This document shows positions 14,987-22,907 of a stretch of DNA of 42,247 nucleotides, piece after piece (the stretch's first letter is position 1; each line of letters starts with the position of its first letter). The DNA is from Agromyces sp. NDB4Y10 (GTDB lineage Bacteria; Actinomycetota; Actinomycetes; Actinomycetales; Microbacteriaceae). The stretch is from assembly GCF_001620055.1 (NCBI RefSeq), contig NZ_LQGY01000017.1, forward strand, positions 1 through 42,247, written 5' to 3'. The position numbers were made by a program, and so were the translations under genes. The notes beneath the pieces were generated by a model. The model did not search any database. It had not been told where the DNA came from and saw only the letters and a program-made list of their open reading frames with translations.

Positions 14987-15529
14987 TCATGTCCGCGCGC
15001 GGTGGGCGCGGGCGGCCATCCGGTTGCCGCAGCGGGTGCTGCAGTAGCGCTTGGAGGCGTTCTTCGACAGGTCGACGAACACGCCCGTGCAGTCGTCGGC
15101 GTCGCAGCGGGCGAGCCGCCGGGTCTCGTCGGCGCGGATCACGTCGACGAGCGCCATGGCGCCTTCGACGAGCATGCGCTCGGCGAGCGGCGAGTCCTGC
15201 GAGACGGCGTGGATGTGCCAGTCGAGGCCGTCGTGCCGCATGAGGCGCGGGGTGGCGTTCGTCTCCTCGAGGATGCCGTTGACGGCATCGACGAGGTCGT
15301 CGCGCTCGAGGGTCCAGAGCGCGCGCAGGCGGTCGCGGACGGCGCGCACCTCGTCGAGTTCGCGGCGGTCGCCGTCGCGTCGTCCGGAGAAGCCCCAGTC
15401 GTCGAGGAGGGTGCGCAGCTGCGCGGTCGTCGCGAGCTCGTCCTCGCCGGATTCCGACGCGCCGGGCACGGTGTCGGCCACCGCGGCCATGAATCCGAGG
15501 GCCGCGGACGTGTCAGCGGTGAAAATCAT
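14987..15529 (-). CDS. CGNR zinc-finger transcriptional regulator
   Basis: A 180-residue regulator. The first about 130 residues form the ABATE-type ligand-binding domain. The C-terminus holds the CGNR zinc finger: RCDADDCTGVFVDLSKN, then KRYCSTRCGNRMAARAHR, with four cysteines for zinc. The ATG at 15529 is preceded on its strand by AGGAG 5-6 bases away. It is divergent from the EamA exporter at 15623 with 93 bases between them, so it most likely controls that gene in response to a small molecule. Confidence 0.9.
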   Translation of the reverse strand: MIFTADTSAALGFMAAVADTVPGASESGEDELATTAQLRTLLDDWGFSGRRDGDRRELDEVRAVRDRLRALWTLERDDLVDAVNGILEETNATPRLMRHDGLDWHIHAVSQDSPLAERMLVEGAMALVDVIRADETRRLARCDADDCTGVFVDLSKNASKRYCSTRCGNRMAARAHRART

Positions 15530-15534
15530 TTGAC

Positions 15535-15588
15535 TCCTGACATCCGTGCGAGTACCGTCACGAGCATAACGGTGTTCGGTCCTGACAT
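15535..15588. promoter_or_regulatory. Divergent control region between CGNR regulator and EamA exporter
   Basis: The 9-mer TCCTGACAT occurs at 15535-15543 and 15580-15588 in the same orientation, 45 bp apart. The first copy covers the regulator gene's ribosome binding site. A minus-strand -10 (TATGCT, 15568-15563) lies between them. The repeats are candidate binding sites for the CGNR protein. Confidence 0.4.
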
Positions 15589-15622
15589 GGCCGGATCCGG
15601 CGATCTGTGGAGGAGGGGGCTC

Positions 15623-16636
15623 GTGCGCGTATCACGGGGCATCGTCGGCATCGCGCTCGGACTCGGCGCGGGCCTCGCGTTCGGGGCCGGCGGCGTCTTC
15701 GTGAAGCCGCTCCTCGAGAGCGGCTGGTCGCCCGGCGCGGCGGTCCTCGCCCGCATCTCCATCGCCGCGGCGCTCCTCGCCGTGCCCGCGCTCATCGCCC
15801 TGCGCTTCGACCTGCGACCGCTGTGGCGCGCCCGGTGGACGGTGCTGCTCTACGGCCTCGTCGCGGTGGCCGCCGTGCAGGTCGCCTTCTACGCATCGCT
15901 CGAGCGCATCCCGGTGTCGATGACGTTGCTCATCGAGTACCTCGCCCCGATCGCCCTGGTGCTCTTCGCCTGGGTGCGCACGCGACGGATGCCGCAGCTC
16001 ATCGTGCTCGGCGGCTCGGTGCTCGCGATGGCCGGGCTCGTGCTCGTCATCGGCCCGGGCGGCGGCGACCTCGACGTGCTCGGCCTCCTCTTCGCGGGCA
16101 TCGCGATGGTCGGCGTGTGCGTGTACTACGCCGTGGGCGAGCGCGCGACCGAGCAGCTGCCGCCGGTGGCGCTCCTCGCCGCGGGCTTCGTGGTCGGTGC
16201 CGTCGCGCTCGGCCTCTCCGGGCTCGTGGGGATCATGCCGATGGAGGCCGCCTTCACCGACGTGTCCTTCCTCGGCGGCACGGCACCGTGGTGGGTGCCG
16301 CTGCTCACGGTCGGCGCGGTCTCGACCGCGTTCGCGTACACGGCGGGCGTGGCCGCCATCCGCCTCCTGGGCTCGCGGCTGTCCTCGTTCCTCGGCCTGT
16401 CCGAGGTGATCTTCGCCGCGATCATCGGCTGGGTGCTGCTCGGCGAGTCGCTCGGGCCGCTCCAGGTGCTCGGCGGCGTCCTGATCCTCGGCGGCATCGT
16501 GCTGGTGCGCCTCGAGCGCCGCGAGCGGACCGTGGCGACCGTCGCGCTGGACATCGACCTCGTGCCCGTGCCCGACGGCACCCCCGTGGACCCGCCCGCC
16601 GGCCCGCGTCCGGCCCGCGTCGGCGAGCCCGCGTAG
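15623..16636 (+). CDS. EamA-family (DMT superfamily) exporter
   Basis: A 337-residue membrane protein with ten predicted helices in two EamA repeats, from about residue 8 to 300. Typical segments are GAGLAFGAGGVFVKPLLESG, FYASLERIPVSMTLLIEYLA and, in the second repeat, LGLSEVIFAAIIGWVLLGES. Such proteins export amino acids, metabolites or drugs. The C-terminal 40 residues are a Pro-rich soluble tail. The GTG at 15623 has AGGAGG 6 bases upstream; an in-frame ATG at 15587 would add 12 residues but lacks such a site. It is divergent from its probable regulator, and its TAG stop doubles as part of the next gene's -10 box. Confidence 0.88.
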   Translation: MRVSRGIVGIALGLGAGLAFGAGGVFVKPLLESGWSPGAAVLARISIAAALLAVPALIALRFDLRPLWRARWTVLLYGLVAVAAVQVAFYASLERIPVSMTLLIEYLAPIALVLFAWVRTRRMPQLIVLGGSVLAMAGLVLVIGPGGGDLDVLGLLFAGIAMVGVCVYYAVGERATEQLPPVALLAAGFVVGAVALGLSGLVGIMPMEAAFTDVSFLGGTAPWWVPLLTVGAVSTAFAYTAGVAAIRLLGSRLSSFLGLSEVIFAAIIGWVLLGESLGPLQVLGGVLILGGIVLVRLERRERTVATVALDIDLVPVPDGTPVDPPAGPRPARVGEPA

Positions 16637-16639
16637 GCT
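16634..16639 (+). promoter_or_regulatory. -10 box (TAGGCT) of the LLM oxidoreductase gene, overlapping the upstream stop codon
   Basis: TAGGCT starts with the TAG stop of the exporter gene and ends 6 bases before the ATG at 16646, a second case of a stop codon reused in a leaderless promoter. Confidence 0.5.
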
Positions 16640-16645
16640 GCGGCC

Positions 16646-17533
16646 ATGCGCTTCGGACTCGTCATCCTTCCCCAGTACGACTGGCCCGACGCGGCCCGGC
16701 TCTGGCGCGACGCCGAGCGGCTCGGCTTCGACCACGCCTGGACCTACGACCACCTGTCGTGGCGCGGGCTCGCGGGGGAGCGGTGGCATGCGACCGTCCC
16801 GACCCTGACCGCCGCCGCCATGGTCACCGAGCGCATCCGGCTCGGCACGTTCGTGGCGAGCCCGAACTACCGTCACCCGGTGCCGTTCGCGAAGGACGTC
16901 GCGACGCTCGACCAGATCGCGGGCGGGCGCCTCGTGCTCGGGCTGGGTTCGGGCGGCACGGGCTTCGACGCGCGCGTGCTCGGGCAGGGCGAGCTGAGCC
17001 CGCGCGAGCGGTACGACCGGTTCCGCGAGTTCACCGAGGCGCTCGACCTGCTGCTCCGGTTCGAGCGGGGATCCGGCGAGGGCATCTCGTACTGGGGCGA
17101 CCACTTCTCGGCCGACGCGGCGCGCATGGTGGGCGAGCCGGCGCAGTGGCCGCGCATGCCGTTCCTGATGGCGGCGAACGGGCCGCGGTCGATGCGGCTC
17201 GCCGCGCGCTTCGGGTCCGGGTGGGTGACGACGGGTCCCCAGGCCGAGACGGATGCCGCGTGGTGGGCCGGCACGGCCGACCTCGCCGCCCGGCTCGACG
17301 AGGCGTGCGCCGCCGAGGGACGCGACCCGGCCGACCTCGACCGCGTCCTGTCGCTCGACGACGACCGGCGCTACTCGATGGCGAGCGTCGATGCCTTCGA
17401 GGATGCCGTCGGCCGTGCCCGCGAGCTCGGCTTCACCGACGTCGTCTCGCACCGGCCGCGCGAGCACGGGCTCTACGCCGGGAGCGAGGCCGTGCTCGAG
17501 GAGATCGGGTCGCGGCTCGACGCACTGCGGTGA
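16646..17533 (+). CDS. LLM-class (luciferase-like) flavin-dependent oxidoreductase
   Basis: A 295-residue TIM-barrel flavoprotein, probably using F420 or FMN. Family marks are the start RFGLVILPQYDWPDAARLW, the RLGTFVASPNYRHPVPFAKD stretch and GRLVLGLGSGGTGFDARVLG. The C-terminal half is less conserved. Substrate is unknown. No flavin reductase gene is adjacent, in contrast to the second LLM gene at 20905, which makes F420 use more plausible, but that is inference. The ATG is set by the -10 box 6 bases upstream. No Shine-Dalgarno sequence is seen. Confidence 0.88.
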   Translation: MRFGLVILPQYDWPDAARLWRDAERLGFDHAWTYDHLSWRGLAGERWHATVPTLTAAAMVTERIRLGTFVASPNYRHPVPFAKDVATLDQIAGGRLVLGLGSGGTGFDARVLGQGELSPRERYDRFREFTEALDLLLRFERGSGEGISYWGDHFSADAARMVGEPAQWPRMPFLMAANGPRSMRLAARFGSGWVTTGPQAETDAAWWAGTADLAARLDEACAAEGRDPADLDRVLSLDDDRRYSMASVDAFEDAVGRARELGFTDVVSHRPREHGLYAGSEAVLEEIGSRLDALR

Positions 17534-17568
17534 CGGATGCCGCGGACGCCGGCCCGCACGCGCGCCGG

Positions 17569-17574
17569 TAGCCT
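17569..17574 (+). promoter_or_regulatory. -10 box (TAGCCT) of the unknown membrane protein gene, leaderless type
   Basis: TAGCCT ends 6 bases before the GTG at 17581. This favours 17581 over the adjacent in-frame GTG at 17578. Confidence 0.45.
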
Positions 17575-17580
17575 GTCGTG

Positions 17581-18204
17581 GTGTCCGCCCCCCGATACGT
17601 CCACCCCCTCCGCTGGGAGCCGCTGCCCTTCCTCGTCCTCGTCGTGCTGCTCGTGCTCACGGGGGTCGTCCGGCCGGAGTCCGGGCCGGCGTTCGTGGCG
17701 CTCCTGGCGGCGATCGTGCTCGCCGGGCTGTGGCTCGCCGCCGTGCTGCTGCGCGAGCGCCGCACGCGCGACCCCGACACCATGGGCGACCTCACGACCC
17801 TCGACGGTCTCGACCTCCTCGATGCGCCGTCCGCGCGCGGCGACCTGCGCACGGTCGTGCCCGTGATCGACGTGCAGCGGCACCAGGCCGCGATCGACCT
17901 CGCGAGGCTGCACGGCGGCGCCGAGCAGCACGCCGTGCTCGTGCCCCGCGCCCGTCGGTGGCTCTCGCCGCGGTTCCGCATCGGCGTGCAGCTCGTCGGC
18001 GACGGCCGGCCGCGCCATGCCGGGTTCGTCGCCGAGTCCGCCGAGGCGACGTGGCGCGACCGGCTCGACGAGTTGGGCGCGGCGCGGCGCTTCGTGCGCG
18101 TGCCGGCACGCATCGAGGGCGCGTCGCGGCCCTTCCGCGTCGACCTCGATCTCAGCGGGTTGCCCGCAGCGCTCGGCGAGCACGGCGCCGACGCGCCGGG
18201 CTGA
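17581..18204 (+). CDS. Membrane-anchored protein of unknown function
   Basis: A 207-residue protein I do not recognise. Two hydrophobic helices occupy about residues 16-32 and 37-57 (PLPFLVLVVLLVLTG and AFVALLAAIVLAGLWLAAV). The remaining 150 residues are soluble and probably cytoplasmic, with a basic stretch LVPRARRWLSPRFRIGVQLV and a segment VPARIEGASRPFRVDLDLSG that suggests a small beta-barrel. It stands alone between the LLM gene and a secreted peptidase gene, with its own promoter, and the context gives no hint of function. Confidence 0.7.
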   Translation: MSAPRYVHPLRWEPLPFLVLVVLLVLTGVVRPESGPAFVALLAAIVLAGLWLAAVLLRERRTRDPDTMGDLTTLDGLDLLDAPSARGDLRTVVPVIDVQRHQAAIDLARLHGGAEQHAVLVPRARRWLSPRFRIGVQLVGDGRPRHAGFVAESAEATWRDRLDELGAARRFVRVPARIEGASRPFRVDLDLSGLPAALGEHGADAPG

Positions 18205-18336
18205 ATCGCAGCCCCTTCGGGTGTCGCCCATACGGGGTACACCGAGGGAAAGTCAAGTCTGTTTCTTCGGGAGTCGCTCCGCATAGGGTTCCCGCTGGAG
18301 GCGTGTCGACGAGGACGCGCCCGAGAAGGAGAGACG

Positions 18337-19959
18337 ATGTATCGATCTGCAAGGCTTTCCCGCCGCGCCGCGGTGCTCGCGACCGCGACATCCGTGGTCG
18401 GAGCCCTGGCGCTCGCGCCGGCCGGCGCTGCACTCGCCGCACCCGGCAAGTCGTGCGACGCACGCAACAACAACACCGTCGCCAAGCTGCTGGAGTGCGT
18501 GAGCGCCGAAGGCGCGCTCGAGCACCTCGAAGCGTTCCAGGCGATCGCCGACGAGAACGACGACAATCGCGCCGCCGGCACCTCGGGTTACGAGGCGAGC
18601 GTCGACTACGTCGTCGACGTGCTCGAGGCCGCCGGCTGGGAGGTGTCGATCGACGAGTTCCCGTACACCTACGTCGGACCGTCCACGTTGACCCAGCTGA
18701 CGCCCGTGAACGCGGACTACCCGACCGGCCCCTACACCGGCAGCGGCGCGGGCGATGTCACCGCAGCGGTGACCCCCGTCGACCTCCAGCTCGGGGTCGG
18801 CAACATGAGCAGCAGCGGCTGCGAGGCGGCCGACTTCGCCGGGTTCACCGCCGGCACGATCGCCCTCATGCAGCGCGGCACCTGCAGCTTCGCCGTCAAG
18901 GCGCTGAACGCCGAAGCGGCCGGCGCTTCGGGTGCCATCATCTTCAACCAGGGCGACGCCGACACCGACGCCCGGAAGGGTCTGATCGTCGGCACGCTCG
19001 GCGGTTCCGACGTCGTCGACATCCCCGTCGTCGGTGCCAGCTACGATCAGGGCGTCGCGCTGGCGCAGGCCGGCTCGACCGCGAACGTGTTCGTCCCGGC
19101 GCCCGAGTCGCGTCCGCAGAAGAACGTCATCGCGGAGAAGAAGGGCGTCAACGACGACAACATCGTCATGGCGGGCGCGCACCTCGACTCGGTCCAGGCC
19201 GGCCCCGGCATCAACGACAACGGCAGTGGCTCGGCCGCGCTGCTCGACCTCGCCGAGAAGATCTCGAAGCTCGAGCCGCAGAACACCATCCGTTTGGCGT
19301 GGTGGGGTGCAGAGGAGTCCGGCCTCATCGGCTCCGAGGAGTACGTCGCTGAGCTCAGCCAGGAGGAGAAGGACCGCATCGCGCTGTACCTGAACTTCGA
19401 CATGGTCGCTTCGCCCAACTACATCTTCATGGTGTACGACGGCAACGAGTCGAGCTTCGAGGCACCGGTCGCCGTGCCCGACGGTTCCACCGCGATCGAG
19501 GACCTCTTCGAGCGCTACTACACGATGGTCGGCGAGCCGTACGACGACACCGCGTTCAGCGGCCGCAGCGACTACCAGGCGTTCATCGAGAACGACATCC
19601 CCGCCGGTGGACTGTTCACGGGCGCCGAAGTCGTCAAGACCGCAGAGCAGCAGTCCATCTGGGGCGGCACGGCCGGAGCCTCGTTCGACCCGTGCTACCA
19701 CCAGGCCTGCGACACGATCGACAACGTCGACCTGCACGCCATGGGCGTCAATGCCGACGCAGTCGCGCTCGCCGTCCTGGTCTACTCCTACTCGACGGAG
19801 TCGGTGAACGGCGTTCCCGGTGTCAAGGTTCCGGGTGGACTCGAACTGCCCGCGCCGGCCGGTCCCCAGGGAACCTTCGTCGGCGAGAACGGCGGCGGAC
19901 TCGACCCCGACCTGGTCCACGACCACGACCACGACCACGGTCCGACCGAGACGGAGTAG
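18337..19959 (+). CDS. Secreted M28 zinc aminopeptidase with PA domain
   Basis: A 540-residue exported peptidase. The signal peptide (residues about 1-34) ends in GAALAAPGK. A PA (protease-associated) domain is inserted at about 130-245, with FTAGTIALMQRGTCSFAVKA and GASGAIIFNQGDA. The M28 metal ligands are His about 282 (AGAHLDS), Asp about 294 (NDNGSG), Glu in WGAEESG (about 326), Asp in NFDM and His in CYHQACD (about 455). The chain resembles aminopeptidase Y and the leupeptin-inactivating enzyme. The end carries a short His/Asp run (HDHDHDHG), perhaps metal-binding. GAAGGAGAG precedes the ATG, and a -10-like TAGGGT is at 18284-18289. A terminator follows. Confidence 0.93.
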   Translation: MYRSARLSRRAAVLATATSVVGALALAPAGAALAAPGKSCDARNNNTVAKLLECVSAEGALEHLEAFQAIADENDDNRAAGTSGYEASVDYVVDVLEAAGWEVSIDEFPYTYVGPSTLTQLTPVNADYPTGPYTGSGAGDVTAAVTPVDLQLGVGNMSSSGCEAADFAGFTAGTIALMQRGTCSFAVKALNAEAAGASGAIIFNQGDADTDARKGLIVGTLGGSDVVDIPVVGASYDQGVALAQAGSTANVFVPAPESRPQKNVIAEKKGVNDDNIVMAGAHLDSVQAGPGINDNGSGSAALLDLAEKISKLEPQNTIRLAWWGAEESGLIGSEEYVAELSQEEKDRIALYLNFDMVASPNYIFMVYDGNESSFEAPVAVPDGSTAIEDLFERYYTMVGEPYDDTAFSGRSDYQAFIENDIPAGGLFTGAEVVKTAEQQSIWGGTAGASFDPCYHQACDTIDNVDLHAMGVNADAVALAVLVYSYSTESVNGVPGVKVPGGLELPAPAGPQGTFVGENGGGLDPDLVHDHDHDHGPTETE

Positions 19960-19978
19960 TCCGGACCGATCCAACCTG

Positions 19979-20008
19979 CGGGGCCCGTCGCGACAGCGGC
20001 GGGCCCCG
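19979..20008 (+). terminator. Terminator after the M28 peptidase gene
   Basis: CGGGGCCCG (19979-19987) and CGGGCCCCG (20000-20008) form a perfect 9-base stem around a 12-base loop, about 20 bases after the stop codon. Confidence 0.7.
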
Positions 20009-20019
20009 TGCTCGTGGGC

Positions 20020-20025
20020 GAGACT
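20020..20025 (+). promoter_or_regulatory. -10 box (GAGACT) of the fructosamine-kinase-like gene, leaderless type
   Basis: GAGACT ends exactly 6 bases before the GTG at 20032, just after the preceding terminator. Confidence 0.4.
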
Positions 20026-20031
20026 GGACCG

Positions 20032-20793
20032 GTGCAGACCATCACCAAGCGGCGCGTCGACGCTCCGGAGCGGTTCTTCGAGGCCGAGGCCGCCGGGCTC
20101 GAGTGGCTCGCCGCGGCCGGCGGGGCGCCCACGGCGCGGGTCGCTGGGGTCGGACCGGGCTGGATCGAACTGGAGCGCATCCCCGAGGTCCGGCCGGACC
20201 GCGCGTCCGCCCGGGAGTTCGGGACGGCGCTCGCCCGCACCCACGCGGCGGGAGCCTCCGCGTTCGGTGCGCCGCCCGACGGCTGGAGCGGCCCGCTCTT
20301 CATCGGCCGCCGGCCCATGGCCGCGGCAGCCGAGACGTCGTGGGGTCGGTTCTACGCGCGGGACCGGGTGCTCGCGTTCCTCCCGATCGCCGAGGGGGCG
20401 GGCAACGTGAGCCCGGCCGAGGCCGAGATCGTCCGACGGGCCGCGGCCGTCGTGGCCTCGGGCGCCTTCGACGACGGCGACCCGCCCGCGCGCCTCCACG
20501 GCGACCTCTGGAACGGGAACGTGCTGTGGTCGGCCGAAGGCGTCGTGCTCATCGACCCCGCCGCCCACGGCGGCCACCGGGAGACCGACCTGGCGATGCT
20601 GCACCTCTTCGGCTGCCCGTTCCTCGCCGAGGTGCTCGACGGATACGAGCGGGAGCTGCCGCTGCGTGCCGGCTGGCGCGACCGCGTGCCGCTCCACCAG
20701 CTGCATCCGCTCGCCGTGCACGCCGCGGGGCACGGCCGGTCGTACGGCGTCGCGCTGGCGGATGCCGCGGAGGCGGTGCTCGCCCTCGACTGA
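20032..20793 (+). CDS. Fructosamine kinase / ketosamine-3-kinase family protein
   Basis: A 253-residue phosphotransferase of the aminoglycoside-kinase fold. The catalytic loop ARLHGDLWNGNVLW and the metal-binding segment VVLIDPAAHGGHRETDLAML are diagnostic for the fructosamine kinase group. An earlier block, FFEAEAAGLEWLAAAG, is the family's N-lobe. Members phosphorylate sugars bound to amines and so start the repair of glycated proteins or amino acids. The chain is somewhat shorter than the usual 285-290 residues, with the loss in the N-lobe. The GTG at 20032 is chosen from the -10 spacing. Transcribed alone. Confidence 0.88.
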   Translation: MQTITKRRVDAPERFFEAEAAGLEWLAAAGGAPTARVAGVGPGWIELERIPEVRPDRASAREFGTALARTHAAGASAFGAPPDGWSGPLFIGRRPMAAAAETSWGRFYARDRVLAFLPIAEGAGNVSPAEAEIVRRAAAVVASGAFDDGDPPARLHGDLWNGNVLWSAEGVVLIDPAAHGGHRETDLAMLHLFGCPFLAEVLDGYERELPLRAGWRDRVPLHQLHPLAVHAAGHGRSYGVALADAAEAVLALD

Positions 20794-20825
20794 CGCCCGG
20801 CGGACCGGGCGGGGTGGGCCGGGAA

Positions 20826-20875
20826 TAGTGTGGGCGTGGCATCCGTTGGGATCAATTGCATGCGAATGTATGCAA
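20826..20875 (+). promoter_or_regulatory. Promoter and MarR-like operator of the CE1758/CE1759 pair
   Basis: A -10-like TAGTGT is at 20826-20831. Downstream of the predicted start lies TTGCAT-N8-ATGCAA (20856-20875) in a locally A+T-rich patch. The arrangement is that of a MarR-family operator acting as a roadblock. No MarR gene is in the window, so the repressor must be encoded elsewhere. Confidence 0.55.
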
Positions 20876-20904
20876 AACCCGATCGGCCCAGGAGGGCGAG
20901 AGAC

Positions 20905-22128
20905 ATGCAGTTCGGAATCTTCACCGTCAGTGACATCACGGAGGACCCCACCACGGGTCGCACGCCCAGCGAGGCGGAGCGCATCCAGGCGACGCTGACG
21001 ATCGCCAAGCACGCCGAGGAGGTCGGGCTCGACGTCTTCGCCCTCGGCGAGCACCACAACCCGCCGTTCTGGTCCTCCTCGCCGACCACCACGCTGGCCT
21101 ACATCGCCGGCCAGACCTCCACGCTGCAGCTGTCGACCGCGACGACGCTGATCACCACCAACGACCCGGTCAAGCTCGCCGAGGACTACGCGATGCTGCA
21201 GCACGTGTCGGGCGGTCGCGCCGACCTCATGATCGGCCGCGGCAACACCGGCCCGGTCTACCCGTGGTTCGGCAAGGACATCCGACAGGGCCTGCCGATC
21301 GCGATCGAGAGCTACGAACTGCTGCACCGCCTGTGGAGGGAGGACGTCGTCGACTGGTCCGGCAAGTTCCGCACGCCGCTGCAGGGCTTCACGTCGACGC
21401 CGCGGCCGCTCGACGGCGTGCCCCCGTTCGTCTGGCACGGCTCCATCCGCACGCCCGAGATCGCCGAGCAGGCGGCCTTCTACGGCGACGGCTTCTTCGC
21501 CAACCACATCTTCTGGCCCGCGTCGCACACCCAGCGCATGATCGCGCTGTACCGCCAGCGCTTCGAGCACCACGGCCACGGCACCGCCGCGCAGGCGATC
21601 GTCGGCCTCGGCGGCCAGGTGTTCATGCGCAAGAACTCGCAAGACGCCGTGAACGAGTTCCGCCCGTACTTCGACAACGCGCCGGTCTACGGCCACGGCC
21701 CGAGCATGGAGGACTTCACGCAGCAGACCCCGCTCACCGTCGGCAGCCCCCAGGAGGTCATCGACAAGACGCTCGGGTTCCGCGACTACGTCGGCGACTA
21801 CCAGCGCCAGCTCTGGCTCATCGACCACGCCGGCCTGCCGCTGAAGACCGTGCTCGAGCAGCTCGACCTGCTCGGCGAGGAGGTCGTCCCCGTGCTGCGA
21901 CGCGAGTTCGCGAAGAACCGTCCGGCCGACGTGCCCGACGCGCCCACGCACGCGTCGCTCGTGAAGGCGAAGTACGGCGACGGCGCGCCCCGCCAGGCCA
22001 CCCCGCGCGCCAACCGCGGCGACAACCTGACGGCCGGATCGCCCTACCAGGACGCCGAGGGCGGGACCGCCCCCGGTCGCGGCGCCGCGTTCGGACTCGC
22101 GTCCGCGGGAACGGCGGGTGCCCGATGA
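20905..22128 (+). CDS. FMN-dependent luciferase-like monooxygenase, CE1758 family
   Basis: A 407-residue flavin-dependent monooxygenase. The start QFGIFTVSDITEDPTTGRTP and the ALGEHHNPPFWSSSPTTTLA stretch match the CE1758-type LLM proteins, which are always found with a CE1759-type FMN reductase; that gene follows here with an ATGA overlap. The barrel continues through GRADLMIGRGNTGPVYPWFG and QQTPLTVGSPQEVIDKTLGF. The last 60 residues are low-complexity. The ATG at 20905 has AGGAGG 9 bases upstream. The substrate is unknown. Probably induced through the MarR-like site in the leader. Confidence 0.92.
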   Translation: MQFGIFTVSDITEDPTTGRTPSEAERIQATLTIAKHAEEVGLDVFALGEHHNPPFWSSSPTTTLAYIAGQTSTLQLSTATTLITTNDPVKLAEDYAMLQHVSGGRADLMIGRGNTGPVYPWFGKDIRQGLPIAIESYELLHRLWREDVVDWSGKFRTPLQGFTSTPRPLDGVPPFVWHGSIRTPEIAEQAAFYGDGFFANHIFWPASHTQRMIALYRQRFEHHGHGTAAQAIVGLGGQVFMRKNSQDAVNEFRPYFDNAPVYGHGPSMEDFTQQTPLTVGSPQEVIDKTLGFRDYVGDYQRQLWLIDHAGLPLKTVLEQLDLLGEEVVPVLRREFAKNRPADVPDAPTHASLVKAKYGDGAPRQATPRANRGDNLTAGSPYQDAEGGTAPGRGAAFGLASAGTAGAR

Positions 22129-22754
22129 GCGCCAAGCGCATCGTCGTCGTCTCCTCGGGGCTCAGCACCCCGAGCTCGACGCGGCAGCTGGCCGACCGGC
22201 TCACCTCCGACGCCGTCGACGTCCTCCGCGAACGCGGCGTCGAGGCCGAGGTGCGCACCGTCGAGCTCCGCGACCTCGCGCACGACATCACGAATCACCT
22301 GCTCACGGGCTTCGCCCCGCCGAAGCTGCAGGAGGTGCTCGACGAGCTCGCGACGGCCGACGGTCTCATCGCCGTGACGCCGATCTTCTCGACGAGCTAC
22401 GCGGGCCTGTTCAAGTCGTTCATCGACGTGATCGACCCGCAGTCGCTCACCGACCTGCCCGTGCTCATCGGCGCGACCGGCGGCACGCCGCGGCACTCGC
22501 TCGCGATCGACTACGCCATCCGGCCGCTGTTCACCTACCTCCACGCGATCCCCGTCACCACGGGCGTCTTCGCCGCGACCGGCGACTGGGGCGGCGGCGG
22601 GGACGGCGTGCGTTCGCTGCCCGAGCGGATCTTCCGCGGCGCTCGGGAGTTCGCCGAGCTCGTCGAGCGCACCGACCGCAGCGAGCGCGTGAACGACCCG
22701 TTCTCGCTCGACCGGCCGATGGGCCACCTGCTGGGCGGACTCGCGGGGGAGTAG
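22125..22754 (+). CDS. NAD(P)H-dependent FMN reductase, CE1759 family
   Basis: A 209-residue flavodoxin-fold reductase that supplies reduced FMN to the monooxygenase encoded upstream. The FMN-binding loop SSGLSTPSSTRQLADRL near the start, the TPIFSTSYAGLFKSFIDVID segment and GATGGTPRHSLAIDYAIRPL are typical. The ATG overlaps the upstream stop (ATGA), which points to coupled translation and a fixed ratio of both proteins. A strong terminator follows after 17 bases. Confidence 0.92.
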   Translation: MSAKRIVVVSSGLSTPSSTRQLADRLTSDAVDVLRERGVEAEVRTVELRDLAHDITNHLLTGFAPPKLQEVLDELATADGLIAVTPIFSTSYAGLFKSFIDVIDPQSLTDLPVLIGATGGTPRHSLAIDYAIRPLFTYLHAIPVTTGVFAATGDWGGGGDGVRSLPERIFRGAREFAELVERTDRSERVNDPFSLDRPMGHLLGGLAGE

Positions 22755-22770
22755 GCGCAGACGGTGGCGA

Positions 22771-22805
22771 CGGATGCCGCGGCGAACCGGTCGCCGCGGC
22801 ATCCG
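22771..22805 (+). terminator. Terminator hairpin built from inverted GGATGCC words
   Basis: CGGATGCCGCGGCGA (22771-22785) and TCGCCGCGGCATCCG (22791-22805) match perfectly over 15 bases around a 5-base loop. As at 14953, each arm contains the over-represented GGATGCC/GGCATCC word. Confidence 0.85.
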
Positions 22806-22850
22806 TGCACTCGGGGTGGGGTCGATACGCTGCCGGCTGCCGCGGGGAAG

Positions 22851-22856
22851 TATGCT
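22851..22856 (+). promoter_or_regulatory. -10 box (TATGCT) of the CWB2 protein gene
   Basis: TATGCT predicts a start near 22863 and a leader of about 45 bases. A second TACGCT at 22826-22831 is less well placed. Confidence 0.45.
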
Positions 22857-22907
22857 CTCTCCTGCGTGCCGGGCCCGACCGCGCCGCAGATCGACGGAGA
22901 CCCGCAC

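Noticed and set aside
18253..21951. 1232-codon open frame on the minus strand
   Set aside because: It crosses four well-supported plus-strand genes, two terminators and promoters; it is a by-product of high third-position G+C.
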